This document shows, in pieces, positions 8,120 to 15,380 of a DNA stretch of 64,000 nucleotides; the first letter of the stretch is position 1, and each line of letters begins with the position of its first letter. A program made the translations under genes and the position numbers. The notes under the pieces are model-generated. The model saw only the letters and a program-made list of their open reading frames with translations, made no database searches and was not told the origin of the DNA. Where the stretch lies: contig CAJMPW010000001.1 in NCBI GenBank assembly GCA_905215475.1, forward strand, positions 124,001-188,000, read 5' to 3'. The DNA is from CAG-103 sp905215475 (GTDB lineage Bacteria > Bacillota > Clostridia > Oscillospirales > Oscillospiraceae).

Positions 8120-8455
8120 TTATGACAACCAAAACTGTGCAGAAGCACCTGCTCCTGCACGGTTTTCTTTATTGCACCTGTAAATTATGTAAACAAAAAC
8201 CGTGGAAAACTGTGTTATGGTAACTACTTTATGGTAACAGAACGTGCGTAAAAGCACTTGAAACACAAGCAAAAGCTATTCAGAACTATGCGCTTATGTA
8301 AACCGAATTATGTGAATGACAGCGGAATTCACGTTTTCACATGATTGTGATATTATGAAAACTATATTATGACAACCGACACATGAGAAAAACGATTGCT
8401 GTTTCAGAAAAAGCAAGAATCAGCATACGAATTATGTCAATGCAGTTATGTGAAC
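8120..8455. repeat. Regular array of ten TTATGNNAAY motifs in an AT-rich convergent gap
   Basis: Ten direct copies of TTATGNNAA(C/T) start at 8120, 8185, 8215, 8229, 8294, 8308, 8353, 8367, 8432 and 8446. Start-to-start distances are 65, 30, 14, 65, 14, 45, 14, 65 and 14 nt. Eight of the ten copies therefore form four pairs with a 14-nt offset, and the distances 65 and 79 recur. A weaker copy, ACATGAGAAA, sits a further 14 nt on at 8381. The stretch is AT-rich compared with its neighbours, carries no ORF worth calling, and lies between the 3' ends of two converging genes, so it is upstream of neither. Weak inverted repeats lie between pairs (for example GTGAAT/ATTCAC, 8312-8332). Function unknown. 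Confidence 0.85.
8131..8170 (+). terminator. Terminator of the marR-ABC operon
   Basis: Arms 8131-8142 and 8155-8166 pair over 12 bp with one G-T wobble, 12-nt loop, followed by CTTTATT. It lies 32 nt after the second ABC gene, between the first and second copies of the TTATG motif array. Confidence 0.7.
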
Positions 8456-8471
8456 AAAATGCGCAAAAGAA

Positions 8472-8500
8472 AGCCCCGCGCGATCGATTCGCGCGGGGCT
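8472..8500 (-). terminator. Terminator of pyk
   Basis: A perfect 12-bp GC-rich stem (8472-8483 with 8489-8500), TCGAT/ATCGA loop. On the minus strand it is followed by TTTCTTTT. It lies 77 nt past the pyk stop. Confidence 0.85.
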
Positions 8501-8577
8501 GAAGATGTTTGCTCGTTTGTGGGACTGCGTCTGCGGGTCATGCGCCGGGGTGCGCGCTGACAGGCGCGCCGGCGGCC

Positions 8578-9990
8578 TTATGCGTACTCGACCTTGATGG
8601 TGTTCGTGTTGCCGCTGCGTCCGTTGATGATGCCGCCGGTGATGATGACCTTGTCGCCCTTTTCGAGCGGCATGACGGCACGGCTGACCTGCAGCGCGTG
8701 GTAAAACAGCACGTCGGTGCTCTCGTACACCTCGCTCATGACGGGCGTGATGCCCCACGAGAGGGCGAGCTTGCGGTAGGCGCGCTCGTTCGTGGTCAGA
8801 CCGATGATGTCCGTCGGGCCGCGGAAGCGCGAGATCAGCCGCGCGGTGCGCCCCGTGATGGAACAGACGGTGATGACCTTCGCGCCGATGTCGATGGCCA
8901 TGCCGCAGGTGGCGTGGCTGATGGCGTCGAGCGTGTCGTGGATCTCAAACTGCGTCTTGGGGAAACGCTTGGCGTAGTTGATGTGCGACTCGGTGTATTC
9001 GGCGATGCGCGCCATGGCGCTCAGCGCCTCGACAGGGTGTTCGCCGGCCGCCGTCTCGCCGGAGAGCATGATGGCGCTCGTGCCGTCATAGACGGCGTTG
9101 GCCACGTCCGCGATCTCGGCACGGGTGGGGCGGATGTTGTGCGTCATGCTCTCGAGCATCTCGGTCGCGGTGATGACGCGCTTGCCGAGCAGACGGCACT
9201 TGCCGATGAGCTCCTTCTGGATGCTCGGCAGCTCCTCATACGGCACCTCGACGCCCATGTCGCCGCGGGCGATCATGATGCCGGTGCACTCGGTGAAGAT
9301 CTCCTCGATGTTGTCGATGCCGGGCTGGTTCTCGATCTTGGCGATGACGGTGATGTCCTCGCCGCCGTTGGCGCGCAGGAAGGTGTTGAGGTCGACCAGG
9401 TCCTGCTTGCGCGACACGAAGGACGCGGCCACGAAGTCAACGTCGTTCTCGATGCCGAAGAGCAGGTCGCTCTTGTCCTGCTCGCTCAGGAAGTCCTGCT
9501 TGAGCACCTTGTTCGGGAAGCTCATGCTCTTGCGGTCGGACAGCACGCCGCCGGCGGTGACGCGGCAGATGACATCGGTGTCGGTCGTGTCGGTGACGGT
9601 CAGGGCGATGAGTCCATCGTTGACGAGCACGGTGTCGCCCGGCTCAAGATCCTTGGCGAGACCGGGGTAGCTCACGGATACGCGCTCATTGCTGCCGACG
9701 ACCGGCTGGGTCGTGAAGGTGAAGGTGTCGCCGGTGTCCAGCGTGATCTTGCCGCCTTCGAATGTGCCGATGCGGTACTCGGGCCCTTTCGTGTCGAGCA
9801 TGATGGCGATGGGCAGATTGAGCTCGGCGCGCAGCTTTTTGATGAGGTCGATGCGGCGCTGGTGCTCGTCGTGTGTGCCGTGGGAAAAGTTCAGGCGCGC
9901 GACGTTCATGCCCGCGAGCATCATGGCGCGCAGGGTCGGCTCGTTGTCGCAGGCGGGGCCGATGGTGCAGACGATTTTCGTTTTTCTCAT
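8578..9990 (-). CDS. pyk: Pyruvate kinase
   Basis: A 470-residue cytosolic enzyme of glycolysis that converts phosphoenolpyruvate and ADP to pyruvate and ATP. Diagnostic segments: N-terminal KTKIVCTIGPA, NFSHGTH (34-40), LDTKGPE (65-71), the catalytic lysine region IAKIENQPGID (K218, E220), and the magnesium/PEP loop ARGDMGVEVP (241-250). The length fits the form without the extra C-terminal PEP-utiliser domain found in Bacillus pyruvate kinase. GGAGAGAGGGAG precedes the ATG. It lies 29 nt downstream of an SseB-like gene and is probably co-transcribed with it. Confidence 0.97.
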   Translation of the reverse strand: MRKTKIVCTIGPACDNEPTLRAMMLAGMNVARLNFSHGTHDEHQRRIDLIKKLRAELNLPIAIMLDTKGPEYRIGTFEGGKITLDTGDTFTFTTQPVVGSNERVSVSYPGLAKDLEPGDTVLVNDGLIALTVTDTTDTDVICRVTAGGVLSDRKSMSFPNKVLKQDFLSEQDKSDLLFGIENDVDFVAASFVSRKQDLVDLNTFLRANGGEDITVIAKIENQPGIDNIEEIFTECTGIMIARGDMGVEVPYEELPSIQKELIGKCRLLGKRVITATEMLESMTHNIRPTRAEIADVANAVYDGTSAIMLSGETAAGEHPVEALSAMARIAEYTESHINYAKRFPKTQFEIHDTLDAISHATCGMAIDIGAKVITVCSITGRTARLISRFRGPTDIIGLTTNERAYRKLALSWGITPVMSEVYESTDVLFYHALQVSRAVMPLEKGDKVIITGGIINGRSGNTNTIKVEYA

Positions 9991-10019
9991 ATCAGACTCC
10001 CTCTCTCCGGACGGATGGA

Positions 10020-11075
10020 TTACTTTTTCTTCTTGCCGAACCAGCGGCGCTCTTTGCGCTCGGTTTTTTCGGGCTCGTCGACGTTGATGTTCCGGGCGGC
10101 CTCGGAAATGGCGTCGGCGTCAAAGTTCAGGCCGAGCTCGTTGGCTGCGGCGCGCATCTGGTCGATGAACTCCGTCTGCGCCTGCAGCGTCTGGAGCATT
10201 TCACGCGTGAGCGCAAGACCGCTGCCGACGCCGGGGTCGATGATGATGCCGGTGTCATTCGAGGAGAGCACAAGGGACGTGTAGTCCTTCACGCCGAGCT
10301 CGACGCTGCCCATGTTGCGCCACTGGATGAGACGCGCGCGGTCGGTGAACGCGCAGAAGAACGTGCGTCCGTCGTTCGTGCGCACCTTGCCGAACTGCAG
10401 GTGCTGCTGCCCGTCGTTTGCGGCGGCTGCGCTGTCGGGACGCTGGGCGGGGAAGTAGAGCGGCGCTGCGGCCAGCGTCGCGGTCAGGCGCTGATAATTC
10501 TCCTGCGAGTTGTTGATCTTGCACGCATCGAGCGCGTCGCGCAGCTCGTCGGACAGTGCCGCGCGCATGGCCTGCTCGGGCGTGCGCTCGTTGAGCACGA
10601 TCTGGAAATCCGGGTAGGTGACGCGCAGCATATCCAGCGCCGTGCTCAGCCCCTGCACGTCCTCGTCAGGCGTGTCGTTTGCGGCCACGACGAACAGGCG
10701 CGGGTGATGCGTGGCGCTGCGCTCGACGATGCCGGACATATAGAGCTCCTCAAGCTTCGTCTGGATGCACAGGGCGACACAGTTGGGGTGCTCGCTCGTG
10801 GCGCCGACGGCCATGGCATAGGTCTCGTCACTGTCCGGTGCGGGCACCTGCGCGACCTCGAGGATGTGCGGGCGGCCGAGCGCATAGGCGGCCTCGGCCT
10901 TGTGCTGCTCGCGCTCTTCGTCGGTCATGGCGTCGATGTTGGCGGGCTCGGTGTAGGCGTTGGCGGCCAGCAGCTCGGCGATGGCCTTGCGCCGGATGTC
11001 CTGAATGCCGAGCAGCTGGATGGCGCGCGTGCGGTCGGCTGCGACATGGTCGTACAGATCATTAAAGTTACTCAT
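10020..11075 (-). CDS. SseB-family protein of unknown role
   Basis: About 351 residues, predicted cytosolic. The C-terminal third resembles the SseB N-terminal domain, with the pattern AAPLYFPAQ, DGRTFFCAFTDRARL, and TSLVLSSNDTGIIIDPG. The N-terminal half (about residues 60-190) looks like a second alpha/beta domain I cannot name. The protein ends in a lysine-rich tail, WFGKKKK. The start at 11075 is chosen because GGGAAGGGA lies just upstream; an in-frame ATG at 11096 precedes that site. The gene has its own extended -10 promoter and probably leads a two-gene operon with pyk. The family is functionally vague, so no role is proposed. Confidence 0.7.
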   Translation of the reverse strand: MSNFNDLYDHVAADRTRAIQLLGIQDIRRKAIAELLAANAYTEPANIDAMTDEEREQHKAEAAYALGRPHILEVAQVPAPDSDETYAMAVGATSEHPNCVALCIQTKLEELYMSGIVERSATHHPRLFVVAANDTPDEDVQGLSTALDMLRVTYPDFQIVLNERTPEQAMRAALSDELRDALDACKINNSQENYQRLTATLAAAPLYFPAQRPDSAAAANDGQQHLQFGKVRTNDGRTFFCAFTDRARLIQWRNMGSVELGVKDYTSLVLSSNDTGIIIDPGVGSGLALTREMLQTLQAQTEFIDQMRAAANELGLNFDADAISEAARNINVDEPEKTERKERRWFGKKKK

Positions 11076-11125
11076 ATATTTCCCTTCCCGGGGCATGGAC
11101 TGCCCCCTTGATTTTCATTGCCGTT

Positions 11126-11154
11126 ATTATAACACACCCTTCGGAAAATGGAAA
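11126..11154 (-). promoter_or_regulatory. Promoter of the SseB-like/pyk operon
   Basis: On the minus strand: TTTCCA (11154-11149), 17-nt spacer, TGT-TATAAT extended -10 (TATAAT at 11131-11126). It is divergent from the prs promoter about 95 nt away. Confidence 0.7.
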
Positions 11155-11244
11155 GTGTCGATTCGCGGCGGCAGGCGGCGGCAGATTGCACAAACATTTC
11201 CACACGGGACGGAAAAATTTCTTGCCGCGATTTGCCGGTTTCTC

Positions 11245-11273
11245 TTTGCAAGCGGCAAAAATGTTGGTATAAT
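11245..11273 (+). promoter_or_regulatory. Promoter of prs-pth
   Basis: TTTGCA (11245-11250), 17-nt spacer, TATAAT (11268-11273) with an extended TGG in front. The 5' leader would be about 70 nt. Confidence 0.75.
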
Positions 11274-11349
11274 GATTTCGTATGAAAATATGGATATTTG
11301 CGCCTGTGCGCAGGACGCGGAATTTTTCAAAAAGAGAGGTAGTTACGAA

Positions 11350-12312
11350 ATGATTCCACACGGCAAAGAGATCAAAGTGTTCACCGGCTCGTCCAACCCC
11401 GAACTGGCGGACATGATCTGCAAGAATCTCGGCATCTCCCTGGGCAAGAGCACGGTCACGTCGTTTGCCGACGGCGAGTGCTCCATCTCCATCAACGAGC
11501 CCGTCCGCGGCGTGGACGTGTTCATCGTGCAGAGCACCTGCAAGCCGGTCAATGACAGCCTCATGGAGCTGCTGGTCATGATCGACGCGATGAAGCGTGC
11601 CTCCGCCGGCCGCATCACCGCCGTCATCCCGTACTTCGGCTATGCCCGTCAGGACCGCAAGGCCAAGGCGCGCGATCCGATCTCGGCCAAGCTCGTGGCA
11701 AACCTGCTCACGATCGCCGGCGCTGACCGTGTGCTGACCATGGACCTGCACGCAGCGCAGATCCAGGGCTTCTTTGACATCCCGGTCGACAACCTCTACG
11801 GCGCGCCGCTGTTCGCCAGCCACTATCTGCGCCGCTTCGGCTACGGCCGCGAGGATATGGTCGTCGTCTCGCCGGACGTCGGCAGCGTGGCGCGTGCGCG
11901 CTCGTTCGCTATGAAGATGGGCCTGGGTCTGGCCATCGTGGACAAGCGCCGCGAGAAGGCCAACTGCTCTGAGGTCATGAACATCATCGGCAACGTCGAG
12001 GGCAAGACCTGCCTGCTGCTCGATGACATGGTCGACACGGCCGGCAGCCTGTGCGGCGCGGCCAAGGCCATCGTCGAGGTCGGCGGCGCGAAGGAAGTGT
12101 TCGCCTGCGCATCCCACGGCGTGCTCTCTGGCCCGGCCGTCGATCGCATCAACGACAGCGTCATCGACGAGCTGCTCCTGCTCGACACCATTCCGTATCC
12201 GAAGGACAAGCCGGCCTGCGACAAGATCCAGTATCTGCCGGTCGCGCCGGTGTTCGCCGAGGCCATCAATCGCATCTATGAGGAGATGAGCATCTCCTCG
12301 CTGTTCGAGTGA
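11350..12312 (+). CDS. prs: Ribose-phosphate pyrophosphokinase
   Basis: A 320-residue enzyme that makes PRPP from ribose 5-phosphate and ATP for purine, pyrimidine, histidine and NAD synthesis. Visible signatures: FTGSSNPELA at the N-terminus, FADGECS, the flexible-loop stretch YARQDRKAKARDPISAK, the metal-binding DLHAAQIQGFFDIPVD, and the PRPP-loop CLLLDDMVDTAGS. The length is typical. ATG 11350 is preceded by AGAGAGG. The stop TGA overlaps the start of pth. Prs and Pth are a common Firmicute pair. Confidence 0.97.
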   Translation: MIPHGKEIKVFTGSSNPELADMICKNLGISLGKSTVTSFADGECSISINEPVRGVDVFIVQSTCKPVNDSLMELLVMIDAMKRASAGRITAVIPYFGYARQDRKAKARDPISAKLVANLLTIAGADRVLTMDLHAAQIQGFFDIPVDNLYGAPLFASHYLRRFGYGREDMVVVSPDVGSVARARSFAMKMGLGLAIVDKRREKANCSEVMNIIGNVEGKTCLLLDDMVDTAGSLCGAAKAIVEVGGAKEVFACASHGVLSGPAVDRINDSVIDELLLLDTIPYPKDKPACDKIQYLPVAPVFAEAINRIYEEMSISSLFE

Positions 12313-12899
12313 TGTTCTTTTCCAATCACGGCGGTGTGCAATGGCTGGTGGTGTTTCTCGGCAATCCCGGCCTGAAGTACCGCAACACGCGGCACAACGC
12401 GGGCTTTCTCGCGGCGGACGCCGTGGAAAAGGACTGCGGCGTGTCCATCGACCGGCTGCGCTTTCATGCGCTCACGGCGCAGGCGGAGCTCGGCGGGCAG
12501 AAGGTGTTGCTCATGAAGCCGCAGACGTATATGAACAACTCCGGCGAGGCCGTGGCACCGGCGGCAAAGTTTTATAAAGTGCCGCCGGAGCATATCCTCG
12601 TCGTGTCCGATGAGATCCATCTGCAGCCGGGGCGGCTGCGCATCCGGACGAAGGGCTCGGCCGGCGGGCACAACGGTCTCAAGAGCATCATCGCCAGCCT
12701 TGGCACGGACGCGTTTCCGCGCATCCGCATCGGCGTCGGTGCGCCGCCGCACCCGGACTATGATATGCCCGACTGGGTGCTCGGCACGTTTCACGGCGAT
12801 GATCTGACCGCCATGAACGATGCGGCCGCACGCGCGGCGGAGGCCTGCGCGGTCTACATCCGCGACGGGGCGGACCGCGCCATGAGCCGCTTTAACTAA
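12312..12899 (+). CDS. pth: Peptidyl-tRNA hydrolase
   Basis: A 195-residue cytosolic enzyme that releases peptides from stalled peptidyl-tRNA. Active-site parts are visible: the FLGNPG loop, the catalytic histidine in RNTRHNAGF, the asparagine segment KPQTYMNNSGEA, and GSAGGHNGLKSI. The catalytic aspartate region reads VVSDEIHLQPG, slightly off the usual DELDLPxG. The ATG at 12312 overlaps the prs stop (TGATG), giving tight translational coupling; an in-frame GTG at 12309 is less likely. Confidence 0.95.
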   Translation: MFFSNHGGVQWLVVFLGNPGLKYRNTRHNAGFLAADAVEKDCGVSIDRLRFHALTAQAELGGQKVLLMKPQTYMNNSGEAVAPAAKFYKVPPEHILVVSDEIHLQPGRLRIRTKGSAGGHNGLKSIIASLGTDAFPRIRIGVGAPPHPDYDMPDWVLGTFHGDDLTAMNDAAARAAEACAVYIRDGADRAMSRFN

Positions 12900-12909
12900 A
12901 CACTTGTCA

Positions 12910-13010
12910 GGGGTTTCCCACGTCCACCGGAACCGCCGCAGCCGACCGTGGGGCATTCGCCGCGCGCCGGTGTGCGGCCGGTAACGGCGCGGGAGACCCC
13001 CCTTGCTTTT
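12910..13010 (+). other. Strongly structured GC-rich intergenic segment, possible terminator or leader RNA
   Basis: Outer arms GGGGTTTCCC (12910-12919) and GGGAGACCCC (12991-13000) pair across 71 nt, and CCTTGCTTTTT follows. Inside, CACCGG (12925-12930) can pair with CCGGTG (12967-12972), and GCCGCA can alternatively pair with TGCGGC. It could be an unusually large terminator for prs-pth, a structured 5' leader for glgC, or both. It matches no RNA family I recognise. Confidence 0.45.
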
Positions 13011-13044
13011 TCTGCAATCTGAGAAATAAGGAGGCGCGCATTTC

Positions 13045-14244
13045 TTGAAAAAACACTGTATTGCCATGCTGCTTGCCGGCGGGCAGGGTTCGCGTCTGTA
13101 CGCGCTCACGGCGAAGGTCGCCAAGCCCAGCATCCCCTTCGGCGGCAAGTACCGCATCATCGACTTTCCGCTGTCCAACTGCGCCAACTCCGGCATCGAC
13201 ACCGTCGGCGTGCTCACGCAGTACCAGCCGCTGCTGCTCAACCGCTACATCGGCAGCGGTCAGGCGTGGGATCTGGACAGCATCGACGGCGGTGTGTACA
13301 TTCTGCCCCCGTATCAGAGCGCGGGTGAGCGCGGGTCGTGGTTTTCCGGCACGGCCAACGCCATCTATCAGAACATGGACTTCATCGAGATGTATGACCC
13401 CGACTGCGTGCTCATCCTCTCGGGCGACCATGTGTATAAAATGGACTATGACAAGATGCTGCGCGCGCATGAGCAGGCAGGCGCTGCCTGCACGATCTCG
13501 GTCATCCAGGTCTCGATGGAGGAGGCTTCGCGCTTCGGCATCATGAACGTCGGGTCTGACGGCTTTATCAACGAGTTTGAGGAAAAGCCCGCCCACCCGA
13601 AGAGCGACCTTGCCAGCATGGGCATCTATATCTTCGACTGGAAGGTGCTGCGCCGCTATCTCATCGAGGATGAGGCAGACCCGAACTCCGACAAGGACTT
13701 CGGCAAGAACATCATCCCCAAGATGCTCGCCGCCGGGGAAAAGCTCCTGCCGTACCGGTTCGAGGGCTACTGGCGCGACGTCGGCACGATCGTCAGCCTC
13801 TGGGACGCGAACATGGATATGCTCTCGCCCACGCTCATCAATCTCTACGACCCGCAGTGGCCCATCCGCGCCAAGAGCCCCATCCGTCCGCCGCACAGCA
13901 TCGGCCGGCAGGCGCAGGTGGTGCACTCGATCATCACCGAGGGCTGCACGATCGAGGGGCACGTGGAAAACTCCGTGCTCTCCAACTCCGTCACCGTCGG
14001 CGCGGGCGCGCGCGTGCACTACAGCATCCTGCACCCCGGCGTCGTCATTGAGCCGGGTGCGGTGGTGGAGTATGCCATCATCGGCGAGGGCACGGTCGTC
14101 GGCGCGGGCGCGCACATCGGCGCGCAGCCCGACGGGACGGACGGCTGGGGCGTCGCCACGGTCGGACCTGACACGGCAGTGCCCGCCGGCGCAGCAGTCC
14201 CGGCAGGCGCAATGATCTATGACGGAGCGGAGGTGCACGTATGA
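13045..14244 (+). CDS. glgC: Glucose-1-phosphate adenylyltransferase, catalytic subunit
   Basis: A 399-residue enzyme that makes ADP-glucose from glucose 1-phosphate and ATP, the committed step of glycogen synthesis. Nucleotide-binding motif AGGQGSRL (11-18), then KPSIPFGGKYRIIDFPLSN, the acidic SGDHVYKMDY, the sugar-phosphate lysine in FEEKP, and YWRDVGT. A left-handed beta-helix of hexapeptide repeats follows (from about residue 285). The start is TTG at 13045, with AAGGAGG 10 nt upstream. It overlaps glgD by 4 nt (ATGA). No glgA or glgB is in the window. Confidence 0.96.
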   Translation: MKKHCIAMLLAGGQGSRLYALTAKVAKPSIPFGGKYRIIDFPLSNCANSGIDTVGVLTQYQPLLLNRYIGSGQAWDLDSIDGGVYILPPYQSAGERGSWFSGTANAIYQNMDFIEMYDPDCVLILSGDHVYKMDYDKMLRAHEQAGAACTISVIQVSMEEASRFGIMNVGSDGFINEFEEKPAHPKSDLASMGIYIFDWKVLRRYLIEDEADPNSDKDFGKNIIPKMLAAGEKLLPYRFEGYWRDVGTIVSLWDANMDMLSPTLINLYDPQWPIRAKSPIRPPHSIGRQAQVVHSIITEGCTIEGHVENSVLSNSVTVGAGARVHYSILHPGVVIEPGAVVEYAIIGEGTVVGAGAHIGAQPDGTDGWGVATVGPDTAVPAGAAVPAGAMIYDGAEVHV

Positions 14245-15344
14245 GTGAAGTTCATGGTATCGTTTACGCGTATCGCAGCTCGGCGCGGCTCGGCGATCTG
14301 ACGCGCTGGCGCACGAATGCATCCCTGCCGTTTTGCGGGCGCTACCGTCTGATCGACTTTGCGCTCTCGTCGCTCTCCAACGCGGGCGTGCACAGCGTCG
14401 GCGTCATCATGCAGCGGGACTATCAGTCCCTGCTCGACCATCTCGGCAGCGGCAAGGCGTGGGATCTGTCACGCCGCAGCGGGGGCCTGCATCTGCTGCC
14501 GCCGTTCGGCGCCAACACCCGCGGCGACTATGCCGGCACGGCGGAGGCGCTCAACGCGGTCATCTCCTATGTGCGCGCCATTCCGGAGCAGGAGATCGTG
14601 CTCATGCCGGCGGACGTCGTGTGCAATCTTGACCTCGCCGCCGCCATCGCGCAGCATGAGGCGGGCGGCTGCGGCATCACGGCCGTCTGCCGGGATGGGG
14701 ACGTCACGGGCGAACACCACCGTTTCCTCACGGATGCGCACGGCCGCGTCACGAAGCTCATCACGAGCGCCGCGCCCGATGCGGGGCTCACCTCCATGGA
14801 GGTCTACATTGTCAATAAGGACGTGCTGCTCACCATGCTCGAGCTCTGCGCGCAGGAAAACCGCGCCTTCTTCCACCGCGACGCGCTGTTTTCCTATCTT
14901 GCGCGCGGCGGCACGATGGACGTGTTCCTGCACCCGGGCTACGCTGTGCGCGTGGACACGGTCGCGGACTATTTCTCCGCCAGCATGGATATGCTCTCTC
15001 CGGCGGCGCGCGCATCGCTCTTCCCGGCTGAACGTCCGGTGCGCACGAAAGAGCGCGCGGATGTCAGCACCTATTACGGCGAGCACGCGCACGTGGAAAA
15101 CTGCCTCGTGGCCGACGGCTGCTTCATCGAGGGCACGGTCACGGACTGCATCCTGTTTCCCGGCGTGCGTGTCGCGCGCGGTGCGCAGCTGAGCCGCTGC
15201 ATCGTCATGCAGGACACCTGCATCGCCGCCGATGCGATCCTGCGCAACGTCATCGCGGACAAAAATGTCCGCATCGGTCCCGCCGTCACGCTCACCGGCT
15301 GTGAGGCGCTGCCGATCGTCATCCCCAAGGGCAGTGAGCTCTGA
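14241..15344 (+). CDS. glgD: Glycogen biosynthesis protein GlgD (regulatory ADP-glucose pyrophosphorylase subunit)
   Basis: A 367-residue paralogue of GlgC found in Firmicutes, where it forms a hetero-oligomer with GlgC and tunes its activity. The fold is recognisable: LPFCGRYRLIDFALSSLSN, GSGKAWDLSR and a C-terminal hexapeptide-repeat helix. The N-terminal GGxGxRL nucleotide loop is missing, and the central SGDHVYK is replaced by MPADVVCN, so it should be catalytically weak or inactive. It is translationally coupled to glgC by a 4-nt overlap. Confidence 0.95.
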   Translation: MSEVHGIVYAYRSSARLGDLTRWRTNASLPFCGRYRLIDFALSSLSNAGVHSVGVIMQRDYQSLLDHLGSGKAWDLSRRSGGLHLLPPFGANTRGDYAGTAEALNAVISYVRAIPEQEIVLMPADVVCNLDLAAAIAQHEAGGCGITAVCRDGDVTGEHHRFLTDAHGRVTKLITSAAPDAGLTSMEVYIVNKDVLLTMLELCAQENRAFFHRDALFSYLARGGTMDVFLHPGYAVRVDTVADYFSASMDMLSPAARASLFPAERPVRTKERADVSTYYGEHAHVENCLVADGCFIEGTVTDCILFPGVRVARGAQLSRCIVMQDTCIAADAILRNVIADKNVRIGPAVTLTGCEALPIVIPKGSEL

Positions 15345-15380
15345 CCCTTCGCACGAACCAAGTAAAGGAAGAATCGTTAT

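Noticed and set aside
8120..8455. CRISPR array
   Set aside because: Repeats are only 10 bp, spacing is uneven (14, 30, 45, 65 nt) and no cas genes are present.
8120..8455. Cluster of DnaA boxes
   Set aside because: The motif shares only TTAT with the TTATCCACA consensus; the invariant G at position 5 and AA at 8-9 do not fit.
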